Below, piece after piece: positions 1 to 12,207 of a stretch of DNA of 64,000 bases. The stretch is from Actinomyces sp. oral taxon 414 (GTDB taxonomy: Bacteria > Actinomycetota > Actinomycetes > Actinomycetales > Actinomycetaceae), in NCBI RefSeq assembly GCF_001278845.1, contig NZ_CP012590.1, forward strand, positions 1,922,001 through 1,986,000, written 5' to 3'. The first letter of the stretch is position 1, and each line of letters starts with the position of its first letter. The translations under genes were made by a program, and so were the position numbers. Under the pieces are notes generated by a model. That model ran no database searches. It worked only from the letters and a program-made list of their open reading frames with translations, and was not told the origin of the DNA.

Positions 1-34
1 CCGTCGCTCCCGGACGTCGCACCGGTCATCCGCG

Positions 35-655
35 TCAGGTCGTCCCGGGACGGTCCCAGGTCAGGCGGTAGCGCCAGTACATGCGCCGTCGCAGGCGGCA
101 GCCGGGCAGGACGCGCGCCGCGGCGGCGCGGATCTCGCGCAGCGACTCGCGCGGCGGCGCGACGGGCACGCCGATGTCCCGCGCCTCCCGGTGCCACCGG
201 CTCGCGACCCAGTTGGGGAGGACGCTCAGAGCGCTCAGCACCCGGTCCCCCGGCCCCTTGTCCGCGGCGAGCCCGACGACGCACAGCCGTCCGCCCGGCG
301 CGACGAATCCGGCCAGCGCCCTCAGCCCCTCCTCCAGCGGCAGGTGGTGGAGCACCGCCACGCAGGTGACGGTCCGGAAGACGCCGACTTCGCCGTGCAG
401 CGCCGGGTCGAGGGCGTCGGCCCGGTGCACGACGGCGCCCCGGACGCCCGCCAGGCGCGCCCGGGCGCGCTCCGCCGTGGCGGGGTCCGCCTCAATGCCG
501 ACCGCCTCCTCGCACACCCCCGCGAGCCGCTGGACCAGCAGCCCCTCCCCGCAGCCGACGTCGAGCGCCCGCCCGCCGCGCCTCGCGGCGTCGGCCACGA
601 GCTCGTCGTGGAAGGCCGCGTTGTGGTTCCAGTAGGTCGAGCCCGTCCCGCTCAC
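35..655 (-). CDS. class I SAM-dependent methyltransferase
   Basis: Small-molecule or lipid-type methyltransferase of 206 residues; the substrate cannot be told. Motif I of the SAM-binding Rossmann fold is clear (LDVGCGEG, residues 31-38), followed by the acidic strand-2 end in VGIEAD and a post-I motif in HRADALD. The VAVLHHLPLEEG stretch is typical of UbiE/Methyltransf_11 enzymes. The start is the GTG at 655-653, which overlaps the TGA of the upstream DNA glycosylase gene as GTGA, so the two are probably translationally coupled and lie in one transcript with argH. The reading frame is open well upstream of this GTG, but that part lies inside the glycosylase gene in another frame and looks non-coding. 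Family assignment is firm; biological role is unknown. Confidence 0.85.
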   Translation of the reverse strand: MSGTGSTYWNHNAAFHDELVADAARRGGRALDVGCGEGLLVQRLAGVCEEAVGIEADPATAERARARLAGVRGAVVHRADALDPALHGEVGVFRTVTCVAVLHHLPLEEGLRALAGFVAPGGRLCVVGLAADKGPGDRVLSALSVLPNWVASRWHREARDIGVPVAPPRESLREIRAAAARVLPGCRLRRRMYWRYRLTWDRPGTT

Positions 656-1332
656 CGGGCCCTCCTCCGCCGGGGCCGGGCGGCCCGGTAGGGGGAGACG
701 GTGGGGTCGCCGTCGATCCAGAAGCGCCAGGGGAAGCGCGTCCCGTCGCCGCCGGGCCCGGCCACGCCCGTGCGCGCCCCGGTGCGGATGAGCGAGTCGG
801 CCACGGGCGCCTCGGGCAGCGCGAGGCTCAGGCGGGCGCCCCGCGCCCCCAGGCGGACCCCGTCGTCGTCCCGGGTCAGGCCCAGGGCCCGGCACAGGCG
901 GGCCGGTCCGCGGGCCAGGTCCCGGTCGGCCCCGGCGGCGCCCCGACGGCGTCGGGCCAGGTCCGCCCCCGCGATCACCTCGCCGGCGCGCAGGAGCACG
1001 GCCCGCGACAGCCCCCGGGGCCCGCACACGATATTGGCGCAGTGATGCATGCCGTAGGTGAAGTAGACGTAAACCGCCCCGGCCGCCTCGAACATGGTCG
1101 CATTGCGGGCGGTGCGGCCGCGGAAGGCGTGAGAGCCGGGATCCTCCTCCCCGCGGTAGGCCTCCACCTCGGTGAGGCGCACGGCCACCGCGCCCTCGGA
1201 GTCCTCCGCCCGCAGGACCGCCCCGAGCAGGCGGGGGCACACCTCCAGCGGGTCGCCGGCGAGCAGGTCGAGGACCTTCCCCGGGGCGTCCGGCCCGCCG
1301 GCGCCGGGCCCGGCCTGCCGGGACGCAGTCAT
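652..1332 (-). CDS. 3-methyladenine DNA glycosylase (AAG/MPG family)
   Basis: Base-excision repair glycosylase of the mammalian AAG/MPG fold, 226 residues, removing alkylated purines such as 3-methyladenine and hypoxanthine. Family hallmarks are visible: the early TEVEAYRGEEDPGSHAFRG segment holding the catalytic glutamate, then YFTYGMHHCANIV and LARGPARLCRALG. The start is the ATG at 1332-1330, one base after the argH stop codon, which suggests translation coupled to argH. The frame stays open upstream inside argH but without conserved sequence. Downstream it overlaps the methyltransferase start by four bases. A proline/arginine-rich C-terminal tail (PRRRRAR) is slightly longer than usual. 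Why a repair gene is linked to argH is not evident from the sequence. Confidence 0.9.
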   Translation of the reverse strand: MTASRQAGPGAGGPDAPGKVLDLLAGDPLEVCPRLLGAVLRAEDSEGAVAVRLTEVEAYRGEEDPGSHAFRGRTARNATMFEAAGAVYVYFTYGMHHCANIVCGPRGLSRAVLLRAGEVIAGADLARRRRGAAGADRDLARGPARLCRALGLTRDDDGVRLGARGARLSLALPEAPVADSLIRTGARTGVAGPGGDGTRFPWRFWIDGDPTVSPYRAARPRRRRAR

Positions 1333-1333
1333 G

Positions 1334-3924
<2,591 letters not shown>

Positions 3925-3996
3925 TCCCGCGCCGCCGGCCCGGCGCCGTCGGGAGGGGCGGCGGGCCCGGCGTCGGCCGGTGCGACGGCGCACCGG

Positions 3997-5352
3997 TCAC
4001 CGTCCCCGCGGGGCGAGCGGACTCGCCCAGGGGTCGCTGCGCTCGAACTCGATCATGCGGTGCAGCCGGAGCCAGGTCTCCAGGGCGCACACCAACACCC
4101 AGTTGCCCTCGCTCAGCAGCCGCGACTCGGTGAATGACTGCACGACCAGCGCCGTCATGAGCAGCGCCGGCAGGAGCACGGAGGCGTCGAAGTCGAGATG
4201 GTCCGTGGCGAGGCGGAAGGACCAGTAGACGAGCATCACCACGAGGACGGCGATGAGCGCGCCGCCGACGACCCCCGTCTGGAAGAGCGCCTCGACGTAG
4301 GCGTTGTGGGCGCTCATCGTGGGCGTCCCGTCGGGGCGGACGACGAGCGTGCGGAACGGGGAGATCCACGGGGGCCAGTACATGACCCAGCCCCAGCCGA
4401 GAATGGTGTGCTGCTCCCACAAGCCCATCACCCTCGTCCAGATCTCCCACCGGCCGCTCAGGTCCGAGCTGCGGCCCAGCAGGTCCGTCACCTGCGAGTG
4501 CAGGCCGAGGCCGGCGGCGGCCAGGGCGACGCCCAGTGACAGGGCGACGCCGCTGACCAGCCGCCTGCGAGCGACGGGGACGTGGCGCATGAGCCACAGG
4601 ACGGCGGTGACGACGGCGCAGACGACGACGGCGACCAGGACCGTGGCGGAGGCGGTCAGGGCCAGGACGAGGACCGACAGGCCCGACCACACGATGAGGC
4701 CGGGGAGCCGCACGCGCCGATCCGCCCACCTGACCGCCGTGCACAGGAGGGTGAGCAGGGCGATGAAGGCGAGCGGGTTGCGGTTGCCGACAATGCCCTG
4801 GATCGGCCCGCCACGCAGGATCTCGCCGTTGACCCAGTAGTAGGAGATGGGCACCGCGTCCCAGTCCTGCATGTACACGGGGACCAGCGGATAGTGCAGG
4901 AAGAGGCCGACGTACAGCTCCAGCAGGATGCTCAGAACGAGGATCGCCTCCAGGGCCCGACTGAGGGCGTCGGTCATCTCCCGCAGGGACAGGCCGCAGG
5001 CCAGCAGGACGCCGGCCGCGGTGGTGGCCACCATGAGGGCTCCGGCGAGGGCCGTCGCAGTCGGGTACTGGGACCACAGGATGCTGGCCAGGCACAGCAC
5101 CGTGTAGGCGCTGGCGAGGGGCGGCAGCGCCCGCCGGGGTACCCGGTGCCCCTCGTAGAGGAAGACGAGGAGCAGAACGACTTCGCTCAGGGCGGCAATG
5201 ACCCCGAAGGCCCACCAGCCGACCACATTGCGCACGCCCTGGCCGGCGAAGGTGAGGAAGAACACCCATGTCCCCAGGGCGGGCAGGAGCCTGCGCCGGG
5301 ATCCGCCGACGGTCCTTCTGCGCGCCCGATCGGTCGTAATCGGGTCTCTCAT
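3997..5352 (-). CDS. O-antigen ligase/polymerase-like polytopic membrane protein
   Basis: Predicted multi-spanning membrane protein (451 residues, roughly ten to twelve hydrophobic segments) resembling the Wzy/WaaL O-antigen ligase superfamily. Features shared with that family are a large extracytoplasmic loop with SGRWEIWTRVMGLWEQHTILGWGWVMYWP, then MSAHNAYVEALFQTGVVGG, where the conserved arginine and histidine of WaaL-like proteins are found. The likely role is polymerising or attaching a cell-surface polysaccharide. The ATG at 5352 is preceded by a strong gcaggaggcggt Shine-Dalgarno, which settles the start. No glycosyltransferases or other polysaccharide genes are adjacent, so the glycan cannot be named. 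Its stop lies 72 bases from the convergent FNT gene. Confidence 0.75.
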   Translation of the reverse strand: MRDPITTDRARRRTVGGSRRRLLPALGTWVFFLTFAGQGVRNVVGWWAFGVIAALSEVVLLLVFLYEGHRVPRRALPPLASAYTVLCLASILWSQYPTATALAGALMVATTAAGVLLACGLSLREMTDALSRALEAILVLSILLELYVGLFLHYPLVPVYMQDWDAVPISYYWVNGEILRGGPIQGIVGNRNPLAFIALLTLLCTAVRWADRRVRLPGLIVWSGLSVLVLALTASATVLVAVVVCAVVTAVLWLMRHVPVARRRLVSGVALSLGVALAAAGLGLHSQVTDLLGRSSDLSGRWEIWTRVMGLWEQHTILGWGWVMYWPPWISPFRTLVVRPDGTPTMSAHNAYVEALFQTGVVGGALIAVLVVMLVYWSFRLATDHLDFDASVLLPALLMTALVVQSFTESRLLSEGNWVLVCALETWLRLHRMIEFERSDPWASPLAPRGR

Positions 5353-5554
5353 ACCGCCTCCTGCGGACCGGGACAATTCGCCGGAGCCTTCCTCCCGCGA
5401 GCGGGTTCGACCCCGGCGGGCAGCACGAGTGTCAACCGAACCGATCCACGCATAATGAAAACCTAGCATCTGCCCGCGCCCTTCACGCCAGTTGCCGCAA
5501 CGCAACCAGCAACGAGTGCGCGGTTCGCACCCGAGGATAACGGCATGGCAATGG

Positions 5555-5590
5555 GTCAGCCCCCGTGGCGCCGTGTCCACGGGGGCTGAC
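5555..5590 (-). terminator. hairpin terminator downstream of argG
   Basis: A perfect 14-bp stem (gtcagcccccgtgg at 5555-5568 pairing with 5577-5590) around an 8-nt loop lies 38 bases beyond the argG stop codon. It has no U-run on either strand, as is common for high-G+C actinobacterial hairpins. It most likely ends the arg operon transcript and insulates the membrane-protein gene whose start is at 5352. Confidence 0.7.
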
Positions 5591-5628
5591 GTCGTCGACC
5601 GGGTTCGATCCGGCCGGGGCGGGCCGGC

Positions 5629-6852
5629 TCAGAAACCGACTCCATTGCCCGCGCGCACATCGCGGGCGGCCGCGAGCTTGGACTGCATGCCGTAGATCTC
5701 GATGAAGCCGCGCGAGGAGGACTGGTCGAAGGTGTCGCCGGTCTCGTAGGTCGCCAGGTTGAAGTCGTACAGGCCGGTGTCGGTGCGGCGCCCGTCGACG
5801 GTGGCGCGCCCGCCGTGCAGAACCATGCGGATATCGCCGGAGACGTACCTCTGGGTGTCCTCGATGAAGGCGTCCATGGAGCGCTTGAGCGGGGAGTACC
5901 ACTGGGCCTCGTAGACGAGATCGCTCCAGGTCTGCTCCATCTGCCTCTTGTAGCGGCGCTGGAGGCGCTCCAGGGTCACCGCCTCCAGGGCCCGGTGGGC
6001 CTCGATGAGGGTCACGGCGCCGGGGGCCTCGTAGATCTCGCGCGACTTAATGCCCACGAGGCGGTCCTCGACCATATCGATGCGCCCCACGCCCTGGGCG
6101 CCGGCACGCCGGTTGAGCTCCTGAACGGCCTCCAGCGGGGTGACGTCCCGCCCGTCGATGGCCACCGGAATCCCCTCCTTGAAGGTGATGATCACCTCGT
6201 CGGGCAGTGGCGGGTAGGTGGGGTCGTCGGTGTAGACGTAGACGTCCTTGGTGGGGGCGTTCCACAGGTCCTCCAGGAACCCGGTCTCGACGGCCCGGCC
6301 CCACACGTTCTGGTCGATGGAGAAGGGGTTGTGCTTGGTGGTCTCAATGGGCAGGTGGTGCTTCTCGGCGTAGTCGATGGCCACGTCGCGGGTCAGCGCC
6401 AGGTCGCGCACCGGCGAGATGCAGTCCATGTCCGGGGCCATGGAGGTGATGGCCACCTCGAAGCGGACCTGGTCGTTGCCCTTGCCGGTGCAGCCGTGGG
6501 CCACCGTGGAGGCGCCGAATTCGCGCGCCGCCCGCACCAGGTGCTTGGCGATGAGCGGGCGGGACAGGGCCGACACGAGCGGGTACACGCCCTCGTACAG
6601 GGCGTTGGCCTTGAGGGCCGGCATGCAGTACTCGGCGGCGAACTCCTCGCGGGCGTCGGCCACGTAGGCCTCGACGGCGCCGCAGTCCAGGGCCCGTCGG
6701 CGGATGACCTCCAGGTCCTCTCCCCCCTGGCCGACGTCGACGGCCACGGTGATGACCTCCCGGCCGGTGGTCTCCCCGATCCAGCCGATGGCCACGGAGG
6801 TGTCCAGGCCCCCGGAGTAGGCGAGGACGACGCGGTCCTTGTGCTCGCTCAT
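5629..6852 (-). CDS. argG: argininosuccinate synthase
   Basis: Condenses citrulline and aspartate with ATP to argininosuccinate; 407 residues, normal for the family. The N-terminal ATP pyrophosphatase loop is clear ([12 protein letters not shown], about residues 10-21), and [13 protein letters not shown], the second ATP-site signature, follows near residue 120. The start at 6852 is the first Met before the conserved N-terminus. It lies 121 bases beyond the argR stop, so it may be read through from the argC-argR operon or have its own promoter in that gap. A 14-bp stem-loop closes the unit downstream. In most actinobacteria argH follows directly; here it is 2.7 kb further on. Confidence 0.97.
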   Translation of the reverse strand: MSEHKDRVVLAYSGGLDTSVAIGWIGETTGREVITVAVDVGQGGEDLEVIRRRALDCGAVEAYVADAREEFAAEYCMPALKANALYEGVYPLVSALSRPLIAKHLVRAAREFGASTVAHGCTGKGNDQVRFEVAITSMAPDMDCISPVRDLALTRDVAIDYAEKHHLPIETTKHNPFSIDQNVWGRAVETGFLEDLWNAPTKDVYVYTDDPTYPPLPDEVIITFKEGIPVAIDGRDVTPLEAVQELNRRAGAQGVGRIDMVEDRLVGIKSREIYEAPGAVTLIEAHRALEAVTLERLQRRYKRQMEQTWSDLVYEAQWYSPLKRSMDAFIEDTQRYVSGDIRMVLHGGRATVDGRRTDTGLYDFNLATYETGDTFDQSSSRGFIEIYGMQSKLAAARDVRAGNGVGF

Positions 6853-6973
6853 GTGTTCTCTTTTCTTGTCATGGCGCCCGGGCCCGGGACGGGTCGTCCG
6901 GGGCCGACGGCGTGGGGGATGTGAGGTGAATGGGAGACGGGCGGGGCGGGCCCCGTCCGGAGGGCTGAGGGGT

Positions 6974-7525
6974 TCAGTGGCGCGCGGCCGGGTCGGCCAG
7001 GGCCAGCAGGTGCGCCGCGACGTCGGCGGTGACGTCCTGGGTCCGGGTGATGACGAGCACGGTGTCGTCCCCGGCGATGCAGCCCAGGACCCCGGGCAGC
7101 ATGGCGTCGTCGACGGCGCTGGCCAGCAGCTGGGCCGCGCCGGCGGGGGTGCGCAGCACGAGCTGCTGCCCGGCCCACTCGGCCGTGACCAGCAGGTCCG
7201 CGCACCAGCGCGCCAGGCGCGTCGTCGTGTGGTCGGCCAGGGAGCCCCCGGCGGGCGGGGGCGCGCCGACGTGGACCTGGCCGGGGGCGCCCGCCTCGGG
7301 GATGGCGTAGACCTGGGCGCCCCCGGCCGAGCGGATCTTGGTGGCCCGCAGTTCGACCAGGTCGCGCGACAGGGTCGCCTGCGTCGTGCTCATGCCCCGC
7401 GCGGCGAGCGCGTCGCGCAGTTCGGCCTGGGAGCGGATGCGCTCCTTGGCCAGGATCCGCATGATGAGCGCGTGGCGGGCCGCCTTGGTCTGCGGGGCCG
7501 CGTAGGAGGAGTCGTGATCGGTCAT
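6974..7525 (-). CDS. argR: arginine repressor ArgR
   Basis: Arginine-sensing hexameric transcription regulator that binds ARG boxes and represses arg genes when arginine is plentiful. In this 183-residue protein the N-terminal winged helix ([12 protein letters not shown] to [13 protein letters not shown], then [10 protein letters not shown], about residues 13-60) and the C-terminal oligomerisation/arginine-binding domain with [12 protein letters not shown] are both present. A proline/glycine-rich linker ([14 protein letters not shown]) joins them. The ATG at 7525 overlaps the argD stop as ATGA, giving argD-argR coupling; in related clusters argF would lie between these two genes. A candidate operator lies upstream of argC. 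Confidence 0.95.
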   Translation of the reverse strand: MTDHDSSYAAPQTKAARHALIMRILAKERIRSQAELRDALAARGMSTTQATLSRDLVELRATKIRSAGGAQVYAIPEAGAPGQVHVGAPPPAGGSLADHTTTRLARWCADLLVTAEWAGQQLVLRTPAGAAQLLASAVDDAMLPGVLGCIAGDDTVLVITRTQDVTADVAAHLLALADPAARH

Positions 7526-8832
7526 GCGGGGCCTGCCTGGGTCAGTCGGTCGGCGAGCACCCGGCGCAGGACCGCGGTGAAGCGGTCCGCGTCGGCGTCG
7601 GGGAGGATGAGGGGCGGCGCCAGACGGAGCGTGTCCGGGCGCGGCGCGTTGACGATGAAGCCCCGTTCCATGAGTTCGGCGGCGACGGCCGCGGCCGGGC
7701 CGACGGCGTCGGCCAGCCCCACCCCGCGCAGCAGCCCGCGCCCCCGCACGCCACTCACCCCGGGTACGGCGGCCAGCTCGGCCGACCAGCGCGCCCCGAG
7801 CGCGTCCGCCCGCTCCCGCAGGCCCTCGTCGCGGATGGTGGCGATGACGGCCAGGGCCGCCGCGCAGGCCACCGGGTTGCCCCCGAAGGTCGTCCCGTGC
7901 TGGCCGGGGCCGAGCAGTCCCGCCGCGGGCCCCGTGGCGACGACCGCCCCGATCGGCACGCCGCCGCCCAGACCCTTGGCCAGGGTGACGACGTCGGGGG
8001 TGACGGACGGGGCGAGCAGGTGGTGGGCCATCCAGGCCCCCGTGCGGCCCATGCCGGTCTGGACCTCGTCGATGATGAGCAGGGCGCCGGCGCGCCCGGT
8101 CAGCTCGCGGGCCGCCTCCAGGTAGCCGGGGGGCAGTTCGCGCACGCCCGCCTCGCCCTGGATGGGCTCGACGACGAGGGCGGCGACGTCGGGGCCCATG
8201 GCGGCGGCCAGGGCGGCCTCGTCCCCGGCGGGAACGAACTCCACCCCGCCGGGCAGCGGTTCGAAGGGTTCGCGGTAGGCGGCCTTGTGGGTCAGGGCCA
8301 GGGAGCCCATGGTGCGCCCGTGGAAGGCGTCGGTCAGGGCGAGGATGCGCGGGCGGGCCGCTCCCCCGTGGCGCCGCGCGATCTTGAAGGCCCCCTCGTT
8401 GGCCTCGGTGCCGGAGTTGGCCAGGAAGACCCTGGAGTCGGCCGGGTCGGCGTCGGGGAAGACGATTCCGATGAGCTCCTCGGCGAGGGTGATCTGCGCC
8501 GGGGTGGTGAAGAAGTTGGAGACGTGCCCGAGGGTGCTCAGCTGCGCGGTGACGGCCTCCACCACGGCCGGGTGGGCGTGGCCCAGGCAATTGACCGCGA
8601 TCCCGGCGAGCAGGTCGGTGTACTCGGCGCCGTCGGCGTCCCACACGCGGGCGCCGCGCCCGCGCACGAGGACGCGCTGCGGGGCGCCGAAGGTGTTCAT
8701 GACGGCCCGCCCGTAGCGCTGCACCCAGGCCCGCCCGGTCCCGGCGGCCGGCCGCTGCGCCGCGGTGTCGGCGGCTCCGCTCTCAGCGGCCCTGGCCGCG
8801 GCAGTCCCGTTCTCGGCGTCGACGGCGCTCAC
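7522..8832 (-). CDS. argD: acetylornithine aminotransferase
   Basis: PLP-dependent class III aminotransferase converting N-acetylglutamate semialdehyde to N-acetylornithine; 436 residues, about 35 longer than typical because of an alanine-rich N-terminus that has no family match. Class III hallmarks are visible: [21 protein letters not shown] segment ([12 protein letters not shown]), [13 protein letters not shown], the cofactor-contacting [15 protein letters not shown], and the Schiff-base lysine in [14 protein letters not shown]. The GTG at 8832 overlaps the argB TGA as GTGA. An internal start near [13 protein letters not shown] cannot be excluded since conservation begins there. Confidence 0.95.
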   Translation of the reverse strand: MSAVDAENGTAAARAAESGAADTAAQRPAAGTGRAWVQRYGRAVMNTFGAPQRVLVRGRGARVWDADGAEYTDLLAGIAVNCLGHAHPAVVEAVTAQLSTLGHVSNFFTTPAQITLAEELIGIVFPDADPADSRVFLANSGTEANEGAFKIARRHGGAARPRILALTDAFHGRTMGSLALTHKAAYREPFEPLPGGVEFVPAGDEAALAAAMGPDVAALVVEPIQGEAGVRELPPGYLEAARELTGRAGALLIIDEVQTGMGRTGAWMAHHLLAPSVTPDVVTLAKGLGGGVPIGAVVATGPAAGLLGPGQHGTTFGGNPVACAAALAVIATIRDEGLRERADALGARWSAELAAVPGVSGVRGRGLLRGVGLADAVGPAAAVAAELMERGFIVNAPRPDTLRLAPPLILPDADADRFTAVLRRVLADRLTQAGPA

Positions 8833-9791
8833 AGCGACTGCCCGCCCCTCGTGCGCGAGCACTTGGTGTGCTCGGGGTAGATGACCGTGCCCACGCCGTC
8901 GTCGGTGACGATCTCCAGGAGCATGGCATGGGGCTGGCACCCGTCGACGACGTGGGCCTGCCCCACTCCCCCGCGCACCGCCCGCAGGCAGGCCTCCATC
9001 TTGGGGATCATGCCGGAGTCGAGCTCGGGGATGAGCGCCTCGAGGGCGTCGACGCCGATGCGCGAGATGAGCGAGCTCCTGTCGGGCCAGTCGGAGTAGA
9101 GCCCCTCGACGTCGGTGAGCATAATGAGCTTCTGCGCGTCCAGGGCGACGGCGATGGCGGCGGCCGCGGTGTCGGCGTTGACGTTGAGGACCGTGGTCGG
9201 GTCGGCGAGGAGCGGGGCGACGGAGGAGATGACGGGGATGCGCCCTTGCTCCAGCAGCTCGGTCACCGAGCGGGGGTCGACTTCGACGACGTCGCCCACG
9301 AGCCCGACGTCGACGCTCTCGCCGTCGACCGTGGCCAGGCGCTGGCGCGCCCGCAGCAGGCCGCCGTCCTCCCCGGAGATGCCCACGGCGGCCGAGCCCG
9401 TCTCATTGAGCAGGGAGACGAGCTCGCGCTGGACCGACCCGGTCAGGACCATGCGGACCACGTCCATGACCTCGGGCGTGGTCACGCGCAGGCCGCCGCG
9501 GAACTCTGACTCAATGCCCAGGCGCTCGAGCATGGCATTGATCTGGGGGCCGCCGCCGTGGACGACGACGGGGCGCAGGCCCACCTGGTGGAGGAAAAGG
9601 ACGTCGGCGGCGAAGGCCCGCTTGAGGGAGTCGTCGATCATGGCGTTGCCGCCGTACTTGATGACGATGGTCGCCCCCTTGTAGGCGCGCAGCCACGGCA
9701 TGGCCTCCAGCAGGACGGAGGCCTTCTGCGTGGGGGTCAGGTGGGCGGGGACGGCGATGTGTGCGTGATCGGCGGAGTTCATGGCGCTCAT
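8829..9791 (-). CDS. argB: acetylglutamate kinase
   Basis: Phosphorylates N-acetylglutamate, usually the arginine-feedback-controlled step when ArgJ recycles the acetyl group. The 320 residues match the amino acid kinase fold: VIKYGGNAM near residue 44, [11 protein letters not shown] near 76, and the nucleotide site [15 protein letters not shown]. The N-terminal helix ([21 protein letters not shown]) is that of arginine-sensitive hexameric enzymes, so feedback inhibition is likely. The start ATG at 9791 overlaps the argJ stop as ATGA, and its own stop overlaps argD, making a tightly coupled chain. Confidence 0.96.
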   Translation of the reverse strand: MSAMNSADHAHIAVPAHLTPTQKASVLLEAMPWLRAYKGATIVIKYGGNAMIDDSLKRAFAADVLFLHQVGLRPVVVHGGGPQINAMLERLGIESEFRGGLRVTTPEVMDVVRMVLTGSVQRELVSLLNETGSAAVGISGEDGGLLRARQRLATVDGESVDVGLVGDVVEVDPRSVTELLEQGRIPVISSVAPLLADPTTVLNVNADTAAAAIAVALDAQKLIMLTDVEGLYSDWPDRSSLISRIGVDALEALIPELDSGMIPKMEACLRAVRGGVGQAHVVDGCQPHAMLLEIVTDDGVGTVIYPEHTKCSRTRGGQSL

Positions 9792-10987
9792 GTGGTGTAG
9801 TCGGCGTTAATGGTGATGTATCCGTGGGTGAGGTCGTTGGTCCACACCGTCGCCTCGGCGGCGCCGGCGGACAGGTCGATGTCGATGCGGGTCTCGCGCG
9901 GGGTCATGTCGACCGCGTCCCGGTCCTCGCCCGGGGCCCCGTGTCGGAAGATGACGACCCCGTTGATGGCCACGTCGACCTCGTCGGGGTCGAAGGGGCA
10001 GACCTCGGCGGGGACCGTGCCCAGCTGGGCCAGGACCCTGCCCCAGTTCGGGTCCTGCCCGGCCACCGCGCACTTGAGGAGGTTGGAGGCGGACACGGTG
10101 CGGGCCGCGGCCTCGGCCGCCGCCTCGCTGACGGCGCCGGAGACGGTGATGGCGATGTCGTGGGTGGCGCCCTCGGCGTCGGCGACCAGGCGCCGGCCCA
10201 GGCGGGACAGGGTCTCGGTGAGGGCCCCGCCCAGTTCGGCGGGCGAGGGGCGCGCGCCCGAGGCCCCGGAGGCCAGCAGCAGGACCGTGTCGTTGGTGGA
10301 CATGCAGCCGTCGGAGTTGATCCGGTTGACGGTCCGCGCCACGGCCCCGCCCAGGGCCGCCTGCGCCGCGGCGGCGTCGACGACGGCGTCGGTGGTGATG
10401 ACGCACAGCATGGTGGCCAGGCCGGGGGCGAGCATGCCCACGCCCTTGATCATGCCGCCCACGGTCCAGGCGGCGCCGGCGGAGGTGCGCGAGACGGCGT
10501 CCTCCTTGGGGACCGTGTCGGTGGTCATAATGGCGAGGGCGGCGTCGCGGCCGGCCCCGGGCGTAGGGGCCAGCGCCCCGGCGGCCTGGCTGGCGCCGGC
10601 CAGGAGGGCGGGCATGTCGAGGGGCTCGCCAATGACGCCGGTGGAGCACACGAGGACGTCGTCGGGACGGACCGGGCGCTGCGGGTCGGCGGCGGTGAGC
10701 AGTTCGGCGACGCGCCCGGCGGTGGCGGCGGCGTCGTCGGCCCCCCGGGCGCCGGTGCAGGCGTTGGCGGAACCGGAGTTGAGAATGACCGCGCGGGCCC
10801 TGCCGTCGGCGACGGCGGCGCGCGACCACACGACGGGGGCGGCGACCACGCGGTTGGCGGTGAAGACCCCGGCGGCGACGTCGAGCGGGCCGTCATTGAC
10901 GACCAGGGCGAGATCGGGCCTGCCCGAGGCCTTGAGGCCCGCGCGCACGCCGGCGGCCCGGAATCCTGCAGGGGCGGTGACGCTCAC
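9788..10987 (-). CDS. argJ: bifunctional ornithine acetyltransferase / N-acetylglutamate synthase
   Basis: Transfers the acetyl group from N-acetylornithine to glutamate, making the arginine pathway cyclic. It has 399 residues. The self-cleavage site that yields alpha and beta chains is visible as [17 protein letters not shown], with cleavage expected before the Thr of [14 protein letters not shown] precedes it. The GTG start at 10987 overlaps the argC TGA (GTGA). A bifunctional ArgJ (also using acetyl-CoA) is possible; the sequence alone does not separate mono- from bifunctional forms. Confidence 0.95.
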   Translation of the reverse strand: MSVTAPAGFRAAGVRAGLKASGRPDLALVVNDGPLDVAAGVFTANRVVAAPVVWSRAAVADGRARAVILNSGSANACTGARGADDAAATAGRVAELLTAADPQRPVRPDDVLVCSTGVIGEPLDMPALLAGASQAAGALAPTPGAGRDAALAIMTTDTVPKEDAVSRTSAGAAWTVGGMIKGVGMLAPGLATMLCVITTDAVVDAAAAQAALGGAVARTVNRINSDGCMSTNDTVLLLASGASGARPSPAELGGALTETLSRLGRRLVADAEGATHDIAITVSGAVSEAAAEAAARTVSASNLLKCAVAGQDPNWGRVLAQLGTVPAEVCPFDPDEVDVAINGVVIFRHGAPGEDRDAVDMTPRETRIDIDLSAGAAEATVWTNDLTHGYITINADYTT

Positions 10988-12096
10988 GGGGCGACTCCTT
11001 CGGTGACGACGCCGGTGGTCTCGCCCAGGCCGAGGGCGAGGTTGAGGCACTGGACGGCGGCCGAGGCCGTGCCCTTGCCGAGGTTGTCAATGGCGCACAT
11101 CATGACGGCCGCGCCGGCGGCCCGGTCGTAGGCGACCTGGACGGTGGCCAGGCCGGAGCCCGCCACGGCGCCGGTGGTCGGCCAGACGCCCTCCGGCAGC
11201 AGATGGATCAGGGCCTCGCCCGCGCCGGGCCCGCCGTAGGCGCGCTCCCAGGCGCTGCGCAGGACCTCGCCGGGGTGCTCGGTGTTCAGCACGGCCTCGG
11301 TGACCGGGGCCGTGACGGTGGCGAGGATGCCGCGGCTCATCGGCACCAGGACGGGGGTGAAGGACAGGCGGACGGCGCCGGGCCGGGCGCCGGCGACCTC
11401 GAGGTTCTGGATGATCTCGGGGATGTGCCGGTGGGTGCCCCCGACGGCGTAGGGCTGGGCGGACCCCAGGGCCTCGGCGGCCGTCAGGTGGGGCTTGAGG
11501 GCCTTGCCCGCCCCGGAGTAGCCGACGGCGAGGACGGCGGTGACCTGGCCGGCGTCGATGAGCTCGGCGGCCACGCCGGGCTGGGCGGCCAGGGTCACGG
11601 CGGTGACGTTGCACCCGGGCACGGCGATCCGCCCGGCGGCGGCCAGCAGGTCGCGCTGCGCGCGGGCCTCGCGCTCGCCGTCGTGCAGGAGCTCGGGCAT
11701 GCCGTAGGTCCAGGCGCCGGCGTACTCGGTGCCGTAGAAGGCGCGCCAGGCGGCGGGGTCGGTCAGGCGGTGGTCGGCCCCGCAGTCGATGAGCAGGGGG
11801 GCGGCGCGGCCGGCGGCGGTCGCGCGGGCCTCCAGGGCGGCCGTGATCTCACCGGAGGCGCCGTGCGGCAGGGCCAGGACGACGATGTCGTGACCGGCCA
11901 GGCGCTCGACGTCGGTGGGCTCGATGGGGCGGTCCGCCAGGGCGATGAGGTGCGGGTGGTGTCGGCCCAGGACCGTTCCGGCCGAGGAGCCGGCGGTCAG
12001 GGCGCCGATCTCAATGCCGGGGTGGGCCGCCAGGAGGCGGAGGACCTCGCCTCCCGCGTATCCGGTCGCACCGGCGACCGCTGCTGTCCACGTCAT
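10984..12096 (-). CDS. argC: N-acetyl-gamma-glutamyl-phosphate reductase
   Basis: NADPH-dependent reduction of N-acetylglutamyl phosphate to the semialdehyde; first gene of the arg operon. The 370 residues begin with the dinucleotide-binding AAVAGATGYAGGEVLRLL, and the catalytic cysteine is in VPGCNVTAVTLA. The length is somewhat above the usual 345-350. The operon order from here is argC-J-B-D-R with 4-base overlaps throughout and then argG. A palindrome resembling an ARG box lies 20-37 bases upstream of the ATG. Confidence 0.96.
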   Translation of the reverse strand: MTWTAAVAGATGYAGGEVLRLLAAHPGIEIGALTAGSSAGTVLGRHHPHLIALADRPIEPTDVERLAGHDIVVLALPHGASGEITAALEARATAAGRAAPLLIDCGADHRLTDPAAWRAFYGTEYAGAWTYGMPELLHDGEREARAQRDLLAAAGRIAVPGCNVTAVTLAAQPGVAAELIDAGQVTAVLAVGYSGAGKALKPHLTAAEALGSAQPYAVGGTHRHIPEIIQNLEVAGARPGAVRLSFTPVLVPMSRGILATVTAPVTEAVLNTEHPGEVLRSAWERAYGGPGAGEALIHLLPEGVWPTTGAVAGSGLATVQVAYDRAAGAAVMMCAIDNLGKGTASAAVQCLNLALGLGETTGVVTEGVAP

Positions 12097-12115
12097 GCGG
12101 GAAGCATACGTGCGA

Positions 12116-12133
12116 GTGCATAGAAATACGAAA
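12116..12133 (-). promoter_or_regulatory. candidate ARG box upstream of argC
   Basis: The plus-strand sequence gtgcatagaaatacgaaa is an imperfect palindrome of the tgcat-N4-at(g/a)c type bound by ArgR in actinobacteria. A second gcata half-site lies 14 bases away at 12104-12108. It is 20 bases from the argC start, where a repressor would block transcription. Binding is inferred only from sequence and position; argR is the fifth gene of the same operon. Confidence 0.45.
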
Positions 12134-12207
12134 TGGGAGGGCGGGCCCGGGCCGTCGGCTTGCTCACACGCCGCCGGGGTCGGGGCTTCGCCGTCGGCCC
12201 TGGGTGG

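Noticed and set aside
5598..5625. tRNA T-arm-like sequence (gggttcgatccgg) upstream of the argG stop
   Set aside because: The T stem does not pair properly and no acceptor, D or anticodon arm of the right spacing surrounds it; it is a small ccgg palindrome.
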